64,000 nt of DNA from UBA2450 sp045132035. GTDB lineage: Bacteria; Bacillota_I; Bacilli_A; RFN20; CAG-826. The translations under genes were made by a program, and so were the position numbers. The notes below the pieces were generated by a model. That model saw only the letters and a program-made list of their open reading frames with translations. It made no database searches and was not told the DNA's origin. Of the stretch, positions 1 through 9,599 are shown in pieces (positions within the stretch are counted from its first letter, which is position 1; each line of letters starts with the position of its first letter). The stretch spans positions 1 through 64,000 of the forward strand of contig JBGURM010000092.1 in assembly GCA_045132035.1 (NCBI GenBank), written 5' to 3'.

Positions 1-116
1 TCTTTACAACATACCACCCTAAACTTTATAGATTTTGTGGTTTTACTTTAAGGCTCCACTCTAGACCACCCTAGAATTTATAGAACCCTAATAAATTTGA
101 TTATCGAATAAGCTAA
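1..116. repeat. Downstream flank with imperfect direct repeat
   Basis: This is non-coding sequence downstream of the lipoprotein gene. It contains two imperfect direct copies of a ~20-bp motif, ACCACCCTAAACTTTATAGA at about 12-31 and ACCACCCTAGAATTTATAGA at about 66-85, spaced 54 bp apart. Only two copies are visible and the array may continue beyond the window edge. No convincing terminator hairpin was seen. Its function is unknown. Confidence 0.4.
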
Positions 117-2504
117 TTATTCGGCTGTGACGCCCCAAACGACAAATCTGCCATTTGCTGTGTCGGTTGTAGCAAGTGTAATTGAAACTTCACCAGTGAC
201 GTTTGTTAAATTGAGTTCAACAACGAATGTAGCTTCAGAACCAGCTAATGTAAATGGAGTGTTGTTAGAAATGCCATCATCAGCAACTAAAGTAACTTCA
301 GTCTTATCAACTGTAGCGTTTGTAGCTGAGACTGTTAAGACTGCGGTCTTTGCTTTCCATGCAGCACCATGGAATGTAACTTTTTTAGCTGTAGCAGGAA
401 TTCCTGAAATGGTCATGTCGCCAGCTTTGGAGCCAGTACCAACTTTAACGGCTGGATTTTCAGTTCCACCAACTTTAACGACTGCTGCAGAACCATTTGT
501 ACCTGGAGTCAATGTGATTGTGGCTTGTTCTCCACCGCCACCTTCGCCACCTTCGCCGCCTTCACCACCAACAACTGCGACTGTTGGGTTTTGATTTGTT
601 TCAGCTGCGGAGAATGTTGGGACATCGTTTTCAAGTTTGAAGAAAGCTGCTAATGTGCAAGTAACTTTGACTTGTGTTGTGCCAACGGTTAATGAATTAA
701 ATAATGTTTCATCACCAATTCTGAAGACTTGTAATGCATCAGCTTTTGCTGTTTCAGCTGTATCACCAATCCAGAAGTCAGCGTTTTTATATTGAGTGCT
801 CCATGTACCTTTTTCAATAACGATACCTGTGATTTCATAAACTGTTTCGCTAACAGCGACAGTCTTGTTGTTCTTTCCACCGAAATCATCTTTTGATGGG
901 ACTGCAACTGCTTTACATAAAGCAATAGCTTGTGCAACTGTGATAACTGTTGCGGCTGGTGTATCTCCACCAGAAACGATTTCACATGCTGGGCTAGCTG
1001 CTGTTTCAACTGCTGCAAATGTTGGGACATTTTCAACGAGTTTGAAGAAAGCAACTAATTTAGATGTAACTTTGACACTTGTTGTACCAACTACTAATGC
1101 ATCAAATAATGTCTTATCATTGCATCTGAAGACTTGTAATGCATCAGCTTTTGCTGTTTCAGCTGTATCACCAATCCAGAAGTCTGCGTTGTTATATTGG
1201 GTACTCCATGTACCTTTTTCAACGACGATACCAGTAATTTCATAGAGTTTACCACTATCGATGTCGATGCTCTTGTTTGTTGCTGTTCCGAAGTCTTCTT
1301 TTGATGGGGTTGGAACTGCTTTTGCTTTGGCAAGAGCTTGAGCAACTGTAATGACTTCACCAGCTGGGGTGACCCATGCTTCACCAGCTTCAAGAACTGC
1401 GATATCGTCTTTTGTTGGGGAAGCTGTTGTTTCGATTTGTCCGTGATAGTTCTTAACTTTGATACCACTGATCTTAACTTTGGCGTTCTTTAATAATTTA
1501 TCAGTGATTTCTGCAGATGGTGCTGCGCTGAAGTAAACTTCGAACATATCTTTGTCATCAGCTGCGGCTTCTTTTGTATCGGCTAAGAAATAATTATTTC
1601 CATCTTTCTTAACAACATAACCAGTAATATTGTAGGTATCAACTGTGGAATCGCCATCAGATAATGCTTTACCAGCGGTAAGAGCTTGTGCGACTGTTGC
1701 TTCGATTGTGTGGACTTCTGGTTTTGTTCCAGAGACACTAATGAGTTCGGCACCGCCTGTTTCATATTGTCCGTTGAATTCGGCAAGGTTTCCTTTACAA
1801 ACGAAGCCTGCGCCTTTCCAAATATCATCTTCTGTCCATTGTCTATTTGTTGTAGCACCGTCATCAGTGATGGTACATTTGTAGATTTCAAATCTTTCAC
1901 CACCGGCAGTAGCTGGTGTCATAAACCATGAACAAACCTTATCGGTTCTGCTTCCTGGAGCGTGGTAGAATGAATCAACCGTACCAGCAAAATAATATTT
2001 GTCGGTTGTGAAACTACCAGCTTGTTTTTGAGCTTTAGCGATCTTTAACGCATCTTCATTATTAAATGGATCTGCTGCGTTACCTTCGTGTGCTGTGCCA
2101 TAAAGTTCTTTATTTGTTGGTCTATGGACGACTTTAATGGTAAATGATTTTTGAGTTCCATAGTACTTAAGAGCAACTGTTGTTGTTCCTTCGCCCATTG
2201 CTGTGAATGTCAAAGCGTTATTTGTAACGACTTTGCTATCTGCAATAGTGATTGTGAGTTTCTTTGCTAAAACTTCAGCAATGTCACTCTTGACAACGCC
2301 ATCATCAGTTAAATTTAACTTCAAAAGACGTGTCGCATCGCCAACCATCCAATCGGCTTCCATTTCATCCTTGTTGACGATTTCAATTTTGTGTTTGCCA
2401 TCATCAGTGTCACCACCAGGTTGTGTTCCACCTCCACCAGCGGGAGTACAACCGGCTAACATTCCGACGGTAAATAAGATTGGTAATAATTTTTTAAATT
2501 CCAT
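117..2504 (-). CDS. Repeat-containing surface lipoprotein
   Basis: A 795-aa lipoprotein. The N-terminus is basic and hydrophobic and ends in a lipobox (LAGC, Cys at about residue 19), followed by a Gly-rich linker, so it should be anchored outside the membrane. An N-terminal Ig-like region leads into a module beginning DALKIAKAQ with a YYFAGTVDSF strand. Two near-identical modules of about 135 aa follow (each with ITVAQA, YEITGIVVEKGTWSTQY and DFWIGDTAETAKADALQVFR), then a Gly/Glu linker and a C-terminal beta-rich domain. The alternating strands resemble OB-fold-like modules of secreted nucleic-acid-associated proteins, but that is inference. It is the last gene of the importer/thermonuclease operon, so a role in holding nucleic acid or substrate at the surface is plausible. 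The start is supported by an upstream AGGAGG sequence. Confidence 0.8.
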   Translation of the reverse strand: MEFKKLLPILFTVGMLAGCTPAGGGGTQPGGDTDDGKHKIEIVNKDEMEADWMVGDATRLLKLNLTDDGVVKSDIAEVLAKKLTITIADSKVVTNNALTFTAMGEGTTTVALKYYGTQKSFTIKVVHRPTNKELYGTAHEGNAADPFNNEDALKIAKAQKQAGSFTTDKYYFAGTVDSFYHAPGSRTDKVCSWFMTPATAGGERFEIYKCTITDDGATTNRQWTEDDIWKGAGFVCKGNLAEFNGQYETGGAELISVSGTKPEVHTIEATVAQALTAGKALSDGDSTVDTYNITGYVVKKDGNNYFLADTKEAAADDKDMFEVYFSAAPSAEITDKLLKNAKVKISGIKVKNYHGQIETTASPTKDDIAVLEAGEAWVTPAGEVITVAQALAKAKAVPTPSKEDFGTATNKSIDIDSGKLYEITGIVVEKGTWSTQYNNADFWIGDTAETAKADALQVFRCNDKTLFDALVVGTTSVKVTSKLVAFFKLVENVPTFAAVETAASPACEIVSGGDTPAATVITVAQAIALCKAVAVPSKDDFGGKNNKTVAVSETVYEITGIVIEKGTWSTQYKNADFWIGDTAETAKADALQVFRIGDETLFNSLTVGTTQVKVTCTLAAFFKLENDVPTFSAAETNQNPTVAVVGGEGGEGGEGGGGEQATITLTPGTNGSAAVVKVGGTENPAVKVGTGSKAGDMTISGIPATAKKVTFHGAAWKAKTAVLTVSATNATVDKTEVTLVADDGISNNTPFTLAGSEATFVVELNLTNVTGEVSITLATTDTANGRFVVWGVTAE

Positions 2505-2545
2505 AATTCCTCCTTATTAACAATCGTTTGTTTTTTCCTTTGTGA

Positions 2546-3019
2546 TTACTGCACAAAGGTCTTGTTATTTAAGTCTTTTAAGAGTTGAGAGTAATGATGC
2601 TTAGTCTTGAGTCCGATAATCGTCAAGTAAGCCCCAACTCCTAAAAGAATAACAGATATGATAGTTGCGCCAATGAATACATAGAATTCTGCGCAATTAG
2701 TTTGAAGAACAAAGCCTTGTGAAGGTTTGTTCGCTAAAATGAAGAAGATAATAGCAATGATGAGTAAGATAACACCTAATGCGTTCATGCACATTCCACG
2801 AGCGTAACTATTGTTCGCTCTTTGAATTTGAGCGTGACTTGCACGAGAAAGTTCTTTTGAGTCTTCTTCTGATAATCCTTCGTGGATTAAATGTCCACAT
2901 CTTGGGCAAATATATTGAACTTTTGTAAATTCACCATATTCTTGATTAGCATCAAAAGAAGATGATTGGCTTTCAATCTTGCGTTCATCAATTTGTTTTC
3001 CACAATGATAGCAATACAT
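2546..3019 (-). CDS. Zinc-ribbon membrane protein, unknown function
   Basis: A 157-aa protein. Residues 1-45 carry two Cys pairs (CYHCGK at the start and CPRCGH at about 38-43), typical of a zinc ribbon. Two hydrophobic membrane segments follow (about 79-97 and 112-133), and the tail is charged. The zinc-ribbon plus two-helix layout is common among small Firmicutes membrane proteins of unknown role. It sits between the thermonuclease and repeat-lipoprotein genes with short gaps (18 and 41 bp), so it is probably cotranscribed. No catalytic residues were recognised. Confidence 0.75.
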   Translation of the reverse strand: MYCYHCGKQIDERKIESQSSSFDANQEYGEFTKVQYICPRCGHLIHEGLSEEDSKELSRASHAQIQRANNSYARGMCMNALGVILLIIAIIFFILANKPSQGFVLQTNCAEFYVFIGATIISVILLGVGAYLTIIGLKTKHHYSQLLKDLNNKTFVQ

Positions 3020-3037
3020 TAGTCTTCTCCTTTCTTT

Positions 3038-5512
3038 TTATTCGATTGATTGAATTTGACATCCGTTTTCTCTAGTTGTCAAAACTCCTTCAACGTTTTT
3101 AAGAACCGCTCTAACAAGAACGTTCTTACCAACTGTTAAGTCTTCTGGAAATAATCCTGATAAGAATTTAGCACCAGAAATAAGATAATTAGATCCATCA
3201 GCGGTAATAACGAAACTAATACGTTTTGTACCAGCGTCATACGCCTTTGTAATTTCACTAACTTCACCAGCGATGTAATAAGTGTCGGCACTTTCTTCAC
3301 CTTCATCTAATTCGCTAGCAATTAAATTAGCTTTATATGGAGTTAATGGATCTTCTGGAGTTGTTCCGCTTCTATAAGCAGACATAATCTTTGTTGCATC
3401 AAAGTGGACAACACCATCTTTAATTGATGGAACACCAAATAAAGTGATATAAGAATCAGCAATAACTGAATCAATATAATTGTTATTAACAACGACTAAA
3501 TCAGCAATAACTGTTTTTTCGTTTTCAGTGAATAAAATCTTTCTTGCGATTGCGCCTTGTCCATCGTAACTGAAGATTGTGCAGTTAACTAATTCAGCAG
3601 CACCATTGAAGTTTTTGACTTTACCAACAGCGCTAATTTCTTTACCTGTAGCAATCTTACTGCCATCGATTGAATCGACAACTTTTGCACGATAAACGAT
3701 AACGTTACTAGCACTATCACCGATTGAAACAGTGATATTTGAATATGCTTTATCCCATGGTGTGTCAATCTTAGAGATCTTACCTTTAACACCATAATAG
3801 TCAGCGCTTTCTTCGTTCTTGCCAAGTGAATTAGCAATCGCTTTAATTTCAGCAGCAGTCTTTAATGTTGTTTGATCAAATACTGTTGTAGCTCTACCTC
3901 TGAAGTAGTAGCTAACATTATCAACGAATGTAATGTCATAAGCATCTGCAATTGTTAATGGAGAAGTTCTAACAGTACCTTTTTTATCGGTTGTACAAAC
4001 TAAATCACTATCACCACAAACGATGACTTGGAATTTTAATTCTCCACTAGAATTCTTATGATATGAGAAGACACCAGATAATTTGAATGATTTACCAATA
4101 ACTTTATTTGGATCCATCCAGCTATCAGCGGTATCATCAGGATTTCCATGATATCCAAATGGGACATAGGCTGTGAAATCAACATCTTTAAAGTTGAGTG
4201 TTAATTCATCACCAGCGCCATTTAAATATGCATTAGAGCAAACTAATTCATCAGTAACGACTGTACGGCAGAATAAATCAAAGTTAAGATCTTGTTTCTT
4301 TTCTGCAATTTCTTTAGTTAATCTTGTAACGTTAGCATTAAGTTCACTAGCGGTATAGTCAAATGATTGAAGAGCGTGAACGCCATCATTTTGTTCGGCT
4401 GTAAGAATAACTTTACAGTTGTCATCGCCTTCTTCCCATTTCATGGAAGCTGGCCAGTGTCCTTGAGTACCAGAAATTTGGAAACCGAATGTATCACTAT
4501 CAGCAGCGTTACCACAAACTTCAAGATATGTTCCGATTTGTGTATAACCACTTGAAATAGGAGTCATACCGCAGAATACGTTAATTCCTGCCCATTCAAT
4601 CGTGTATTTTTCTGGATGTTCTGGATCATATTCGTCATCAGCAACTGGGTTTCCGGTTTCTTTTTCAAAGATATATTTTTCTTGTAGATAGAGCATTCTA
4701 TCAACAAAGCCAGAGACGACACCAGTAATTCTAACTTTCGCGCCATCATATTTGTTCTTTTGATCAGGATCGGTTTTGACTAAAGAAGCCATGACTTCCT
4801 TCTTAATATCATATAAAGAAGTAGTAATATAATCGCCATAGTTAAAGTCTGGGTCTTCACCAGCCCATAATCCACGGACTAATTTTTCAGCTTGGTTCAT
4901 TGCATCAGAGAAAATATCTTTGTATGCTGGAACATCACTAGTATTTTTTGCCCAGGATAAACCTTCTTGAACAATCCATAAGTTAAGTAAAACTAAGGAT
5001 TCTACAGGAGCATTTTTCACTGTTTCATTAATCCAAACAAGTGATAAATAACGAGAACCTGTAGAGTCAGTTTTTGGTTTATCATAAACGCCTGCACTAC
5101 CATCTTCAGCAGTTGAGAACGGAGAAGAAACAACGATTGTTCCATTTTCTGCAGCGTTTCTTAATTTTTCTTCGGTAAAGTGGCTAGCCTTTTTACCAAA
5201 TGGTTGAACAGCGCCAGTGGATTCTGGTGTGTCAATTCCGTAATAACGGGATTTTAAGGTTGTTGATTTGTCACCATAAACATTGTTGAAGTGGGTGGTA
5301 TCACCATCAATATAAGTTAAGACAGTGACTTGACCGATTCCATCTTCAAAGAAGTCATGGTCTTTGTAATCAAGTTTTAATTTAACGCTTCCGTTATGAA
5401 CGTAGTCGATTGAGCCGTCCCCTTGAGGTCCACATGCACCTAAAGAAGCGACGCCTACAAACATCGCGGTTGCGGTAATAAATTTGATAAGTTTTTTGAA
5501 GGTATTTGTCAT
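3038..5512 (-). CDS. Thermonuclease-family (SNase) lipoprotein
   Basis: An 824-aa predicted surface nuclease. A signal peptide ends in a lipobox (LGAC, Cys near residue 27). Residues about 60-220 match a staphylococcal-nuclease domain: YIDGDTTHF (metal-binding Asp), SRYYGIDTPES (Arg plus the DTPE motif), FGKKASHFTEEKL and GSRYLSLVWIN (second active-site Arg region). The family hydrolyses DNA and RNA with Ca2+. The remaining ~600 residues contain several beta-rich modules (for example YYFRGRATTVF, YYGVKGKISKI, TYYIAGEVSEI) that look OB-fold-like and could bind nucleic acid; this is inference. It is encoded directly downstream of the ABC importer, the arrangement seen with mycoplasma MnuA-type nucleases. 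It is much longer than a minimal SNase (~150 aa). Confidence 0.88.
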   Translation of the reverse strand: MTNTFKKLIKFITATAMFVGVASLGACGPQGDGSIDYVHNGSVKLKLDYKDHDFFEDGIGQVTVLTYIDGDTTHFNNVYGDKSTTLKSRYYGIDTPESTGAVQPFGKKASHFTEEKLRNAAENGTIVVSSPFSTAEDGSAGVYDKPKTDSTGSRYLSLVWINETVKNAPVESLVLLNLWIVQEGLSWAKNTSDVPAYKDIFSDAMNQAEKLVRGLWAGEDPDFNYGDYITTSLYDIKKEVMASLVKTDPDQKNKYDGAKVRITGVVSGFVDRMLYLQEKYIFEKETGNPVADDEYDPEHPEKYTIEWAGINVFCGMTPISSGYTQIGTYLEVCGNAADSDTFGFQISGTQGHWPASMKWEEGDDNCKVILTAEQNDGVHALQSFDYTASELNANVTRLTKEIAEKKQDLNFDLFCRTVVTDELVCSNAYLNGAGDELTLNFKDVDFTAYVPFGYHGNPDDTADSWMDPNKVIGKSFKLSGVFSYHKNSSGELKFQVIVCGDSDLVCTTDKKGTVRTSPLTIADAYDITFVDNVSYYFRGRATTVFDQTTLKTAAEIKAIANSLGKNEESADYYGVKGKISKIDTPWDKAYSNITVSIGDSASNVIVYRAKVVDSIDGSKIATGKEISAVGKVKNFNGAAELVNCTIFSYDGQGAIARKILFTENEKTVIADLVVVNNNYIDSVIADSYITLFGVPSIKDGVVHFDATKIMSAYRSGTTPEDPLTPYKANLIASELDEGEESADTYYIAGEVSEITKAYDAGTKRISFVITADGSNYLISGAKFLSGLFPEDLTVGKNVLVRAVLKNVEGVLTTRENGCQIQSIE

Positions 5513-5530
5513 ATGAATGACCTCCTTAAA

Positions 5531-7030
5531 TTACATTCCGATAATTGCTTGACTAATACATCTATCGAGAACGGTTTTGATTTGTTCTTCAGTTGCGCCT
5601 TTAGAAAGCTTCATAACATCAGCGAAGCATCCTTCACATTGTTTTCTTAATCCAGCGCTACCTTTGAAGACTGGTGAACTGAAATAAGAACCATTAACTT
5701 CTTCGATAACAGCTTTTGTAACAACAACGTAATCTGTATCACTCTTAATGAAGTTAGTGAATGCTGGGGTGTTATACGCACTTTGTCTAACTGGGATATA
5801 TCCTTCAGAGTTAGATGCACATTGAGTAGCGTTAACATCTTCGTTTGTTAAATATTTAATGAATTTCCATGCATATAAAACTGCTTGTTCATCTGTTCCA
5901 GCGTTAACTAATTTCTTATTATGAAGAAGAGCTAATGTTGGTCCTTGAGAAACGTATGTAGCGTTTTTGTTATATGGAACTTTACATGCGCCAACTTTAA
6001 ATTCGCTTGAAGATGGGAATGAATAACCAGATCCACCACAAGAACCAATAGCAAACATTGTCTTTGGTGAAGCGGCAGCGAAATAGTTACTTGAATATTG
6101 GCCAGTAACACCTTTTGTGGTGAAATAGCCATTATCAAACCATTTCTTATATTGTTTTAAGAATTTAACAGTTTTATCGTATGCCTCTTTTTGTTCTTGA
6201 GTTGCATTTGGATTAGATGCTCTGCCATCAAAATCAACGACACCAGAGTTTGTTTTTGAGCCTAATGAAGCATATGGGATACCTTGTTGATACATTTGTG
6301 TAACAAATAAGTTTCCATCACTATCATAAACTGCAGGAACTTCTAAGCTTGGAGAAATTTCGTTCATATGTTCCTTAATCATTTGGCAGAAATCCATAAA
6401 TTCTGTCCATGTAAGGTTTTTCATATAATCGTTAACATCATCAACTGTTGGTTCTCCACCTTCGATGATTTTTAAAGCAGCTTGAACTAAATCGATGTTA
6501 TATAACATGATTTCTGTTGATTTTAAGAATGGAAGAGAATACATTCCATCTTTTGCATAGTTAGTTGATTCTTCAATGAATGATTCAACGAAATCATCAA
6601 TACCGTTTTTATCTCCTAACCAGGCTTCTTTGCCAAAACCATAAGTAGAATTTTCTGCATATGGTTTAAGATTGACGACATAATTTTCGCCAGCGCTTTC
6701 TTCAGCAGCAAAATAGTCAGCAACGTGATCTGGATAAGCAACAGTAATTGTTGGGTTTCCACCAGCGGAGAATGATTTGCCAACTTCGCCTAAAACATCA
6801 TCATATCCACCCTTATAAGTGAGTTTGATACGAAGATCAACACCATCATTTTCTTTGACTAATTTAGCAAATGTTGCAGCAGATGTTTCAATACCACCAG
6901 CAACTGTTTGACCAAATGTATGCCAGAAGTTGATTGTTAATCCGTTAAAGTTGTCTCCTCCACAAGATGCAAGAGCACTCATGCCACCTACTGTAAGAAG
7001 AGCAGCAAGAAGTAATTTTGAAGGTTTCAT
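5531..7030 (-). CDS. ABC importer solute-binding lipoprotein (second copy)
   Basis: A 499-aa family-1-type extracellular solute-binding protein. The lipobox is LASC (Cys about 23). The pattern after the signal (INFWHTFGQ, then a cleft rich in aromatic and acidic residues, with MYSLPFLKSTEIMLYN) is typical of carbohydrate/glycerol-phosphate (SBP_bac_1/8) binding proteins. I use the ATG at 7030 (MKPSKLLLAA) because GAAAGGAAG lies just upstream; a start 18 bp earlier lacks this spacing. It is paralogous to the gene immediately upstream (shared KSTE, GxxFxIGSxGG and SSPVF blocks) and cotranscribed with the permeases. The substrate is unknown; linkage to nucleases suggests nucleosides, sugar phosphates or oligomers. 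Confidence 0.88.
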   Translation of the reverse strand: MKPSKLLLAALLTVGGMSALASCGGDNFNGLTINFWHTFGQTVAGGIETSAATFAKLVKENDGVDLRIKLTYKGGYDDVLGEVGKSFSAGGNPTITVAYPDHVADYFAAEESAGENYVVNLKPYAENSTYGFGKEAWLGDKNGIDDFVESFIEESTNYAKDGMYSLPFLKSTEIMLYNIDLVQAALKIIEGGEPTVDDVNDYMKNLTWTEFMDFCQMIKEHMNEISPSLEVPAVYDSDGNLFVTQMYQQGIPYASLGSKTNSGVVDFDGRASNPNATQEQKEAYDKTVKFLKQYKKWFDNGYFTTKGVTGQYSSNYFAAASPKTMFAIGSCGGSGYSFPSSSEFKVGACKVPYNKNATYVSQGPTLALLHNKKLVNAGTDEQAVLYAWKFIKYLTNEDVNATQCASNSEGYIPVRQSAYNTPAFTNFIKSDTDYVVVTKAVIEEVNGSYFSSPVFKGSAGLRKQCEGCFADVMKLSKGATEEQIKTVLDRCISQAIIGM

Positions 7031-7048
7031 ATAATTTCTTCCTTTCAA

Positions 7049-8563
7049 TTAAATAGCGTTATTAAATCCTTTACGGAAGGTCTCTATGACAAGATTTTCA
7101 AAGTCCTTACTATTGACGTCAAGATTCTTACTTCCTTTGAAGATATCAGCCATGATACCACTAACAGCAGTACGAGCTTTGGATGAGCCATAGAAAACTG
7201 GCGAGCTGAATAAATAATCTAATGTATTTGCAACGTAAGTAGCGTTACGAGCATAAAGGATTTCAAGAGTCTTTGGTTGTTTTCCTTCAACTGAAGCATA
7301 TTTCAAATATGAAGGTTCTCTAGTGACAGCAGATCTGACTGGAGTGTAACCAGAAGCTTGTGACCATTCGGAGTTAATAGCAACAGATGTCCAAATATCA
7401 TAGAATAACCATGCACCTCTAGCACGTAATTCCATAGCTTCACCTGTACCACGTTCTAAGAACGCTAAGGATGGTCCTTGGTTAATTAATTTAATATCAG
7501 AATCTTTTGCGAATGAACGTTGTGGGATTGGAGCAACACCGACATCATATGGGTTATTTGAAGAATATTGATAGAAAACACCACCGGTTGAACCGATTGA
7601 GAAGAGCATTCCACCAGTTGTGGAAACGTAGTTAACGTTCTTTCCAATAACACCTTTTGTTGAGAAATATCTATTTTTATATGCATTAGAGAATGTTCTC
7701 ATTAATTCCATATAGTCGTCACTGACACCAGCGAATTTTCCTTGAGCATCAGTTAAAGCAAAATCGATAGATCCTTGTAATGTTTGTTCATTAAGGCTTG
7801 TATATGGTAAACCATATTGTTCTGCAAGTGTAATGAATAAGTTATCATCTGAATCATAGCCAACTAACGCCCAGTTGTCTTTATAGTCAGCACCTGGAGT
7901 TAAGATTTTCTTGTCTTCAGGTAATTTTGCGTCGTAGGCCATAATGGCTGGACATAATTTATTGAAGAGTTCATCCCAAGTTAAATGTTGGAGATAATCA
8001 TCATCAAGTGGCTCGCCATCATTAATCTCATCATCAATACCAGAAAGGTCTAAGTCGATTAAGATTGTACGATTGTAATACATCGCTTCAGTTGATTTAC
8101 AAAGTGGAAGTGAATATGTTCCAGGAATAAAGTAATCACTACCTTCAGCGAGGTATGCTTCTGGAATGTCATCAATATCTTCTTGAGTCCAGCCAATTTC
8201 TGGATCGTTCATATATTTAGACATATCAAGTGCTTTACCAGCATAAATGAAGTCAGCAACTGAATCTGGATAAGCAACGATTGCATCTGGATAGTCACCA
8301 GCAGCGAATCCTTTAACTGCTAAATCGGCTAAGCCATCGTAGCCCATACCTGTTTGTTTGGTATATTTAACAGTGTATTCAGGATGCAATTCTTTCATTT
8401 TGTTGATTGCTTTATCAACGATTGCACCATAGGTGTCATTGAATGTTCCCCATACTTTAATGAGATATCCATTATCAGGGACTCCTTGTTGTCCACATCC
8501 AGCAAGAGCGGAAACACTCATGAGTGATGCAGCTGCAATTAATAATTTTCTGAATTTTTTCAT
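7049..8563 (-). CDS. ABC importer solute-binding lipoprotein (first copy)
   Basis: A 504-aa solute-binding lipoprotein with lipobox LAGC (Cys near residue 21). It shares with its downstream paralogue SLPLCKSTEAMYYN, the STKGVIGK segment, FSIGSTGGVFY and the C-terminal SSPVFYGSSKAR block. The reading frame is open much further upstream, into the permease gene. The ATG at 8563 (MKKFRKLLIAAAS) is chosen because it begins a perfect signal peptide and follows AAAAAGGAG. Two binding proteins feeding one permease pair implies either two substrates or two specificities. It acts at the outer face of the membrane. Confidence 0.88.
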   Translation of the reverse strand: MKKFRKLLIAAASLMSVSALAGCGQQGVPDNGYLIKVWGTFNDTYGAIVDKAINKMKELHPEYTVKYTKQTGMGYDGLADLAVKGFAAGDYPDAIVAYPDSVADFIYAGKALDMSKYMNDPEIGWTQEDIDDIPEAYLAEGSDYFIPGTYSLPLCKSTEAMYYNRTILIDLDLSGIDDEINDGEPLDDDYLQHLTWDELFNKLCPAIMAYDAKLPEDKKILTPGADYKDNWALVGYDSDDNLFITLAEQYGLPYTSLNEQTLQGSIDFALTDAQGKFAGVSDDYMELMRTFSNAYKNRYFSTKGVIGKNVNYVSTTGGMLFSIGSTGGVFYQYSSNNPYDVGVAPIPQRSFAKDSDIKLINQGPSLAFLERGTGEAMELRARGAWLFYDIWTSVAINSEWSQASGYTPVRSAVTREPSYLKYASVEGKQPKTLEILYARNATYVANTLDYLFSSPVFYGSSKARTAVSGIMADIFKGSKNLDVNSKDFENLVIETFRKGFNNAI

Positions 8564-8609
8564 ATTAATTCTCCTTTTTATTATAAATGCATAAGCATTA
8601 TAAACTTTT

Positions 8610-9587
8610 TTAACCCTTAATACCGGCTCTTCCAACACCACGCATGATGTATTTACGGAAGAAGACGAATAATAAGAAGAGTGGGACTGTAACAAGAACT
8701 GTCGCTGCCATACGATATCCGTATTCAGTAATTCCTGTATCAGCGTTTGTGAAGCTTGATCCACGTAAACCGTTTGAGATTAATTGGTAAGCTTCGTTTT
8801 TACAAACAAGTTGAGGCCACATATATGAATTCCAAGTTCCCATAAATTTGAGAATCGAAATTGAAATAAGTGTTGGAGCAGCAAGAGGAACCATGACTTT
8901 CCATAAGTAGTTCCAATCGCTCTTACCATCAACTTTGGCCGCTAAATATAATTCATTAGGGATTTGTTTGAAGTTTTGTCTTAATAAATAGATATAGAAG
9001 ACACTAACCCAGAAAGGAACAATCATACATGCATAAGCTTGTAGTAATGTTTGACTGTCACTTTCAATCCATCCAAATGATGCGACGGTGATGTAGTTAG
9101 ATAAGACCATCATTTCGCCAGGAATCATCATTGTCATAAGTAAGATTGCAAACACTGTTTCTCTACCTTTGAATTTAAGTCTAGAGAAGGCAAATGCCGC
9201 AAAGACTGTAGTAAGAAGTGTACCAATTGTTGAGAAGATAGCGACAACAACTGTGTTAACCATATAAGTTGAGAAATCAAATTTTTGGAAAACATACACA
9301 TAGTTACTCCACATAACGATTTCTGGGAAGTAGGTTTGTCTACCACCAGTAGACATACCAGTGATTTCATCTAATGATTTAAGTGAGGTAATAATCATCC
9401 AATAGAATGGGAAGATTACGAGTAACGCTAATGCGACAATAAACGCATAGGTAATGATTGTTGAAATAATCTTTGTAACTTTTTCAGCCTTTTTGATTGT
9501 TTCAACAGTTTTGCCGGCTTCTTTAATAGAAAGTGTAATATTTTGGTTTAAATTTTGACCACGAAAGTTGTTATAAGTTTTTGCCAT
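8610..9587 (-). CDS. ABC sugar-type permease, MalG/UgpE family
   Basis: A 325-aa inner-membrane permease with six predicted membrane helices and the BPD_transp_1 EAA loop (LYLAAKVDGKSDWNYLWKV..PLAAP) that docks on the ATPase. The C-terminus FFRKYIMRGVGRAGIKG is characteristic of the MalG/UgpE (CUT1) subfamily. The start is set at 9587 (MAKTYNNF) from the GGAGGTG sequence at 9594-9600. It forms a heterodimer with the permease encoded just upstream. The family imports di/oligosaccharides or glycerol phosphates; here the nuclease neighbours suggest products of nucleic-acid degradation. Confidence 0.92.
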   Translation of the reverse strand: MAKTYNNFRGQNLNQNITLSIKEAGKTVETIKKAEKVTKIISTIITYAFIVALALLVIFPFYWMIITSLKSLDEITGMSTGGRQTYFPEIVMWSNYVYVFQKFDFSTYMVNTVVVAIFSTIGTLLTTVFAAFAFSRLKFKGRETVFAILLMTMMIPGEMMVLSNYITVASFGWIESDSQTLLQAYACMIVPFWVSVFYIYLLRQNFKQIPNELYLAAKVDGKSDWNYLWKVMVPLAAPTLISISILKFMGTWNSYMWPQLVCKNEAYQLISNGLRGSSFTNADTGITEYGYRMAATVLVTVPLFLLFVFFRKYIMRGVGRAGIKG

Positions 9588-9599
9588 AAACAACACCTC

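Noticed and set aside
8563..8764. N-terminal 67-residue extension of the first binding protein, overlapping the permease gene
   Set aside because: ATG 8563 begins a perfect lipoprotein signal peptide behind AAAAAGGAG; the extension would put the signal in the middle of the protein.
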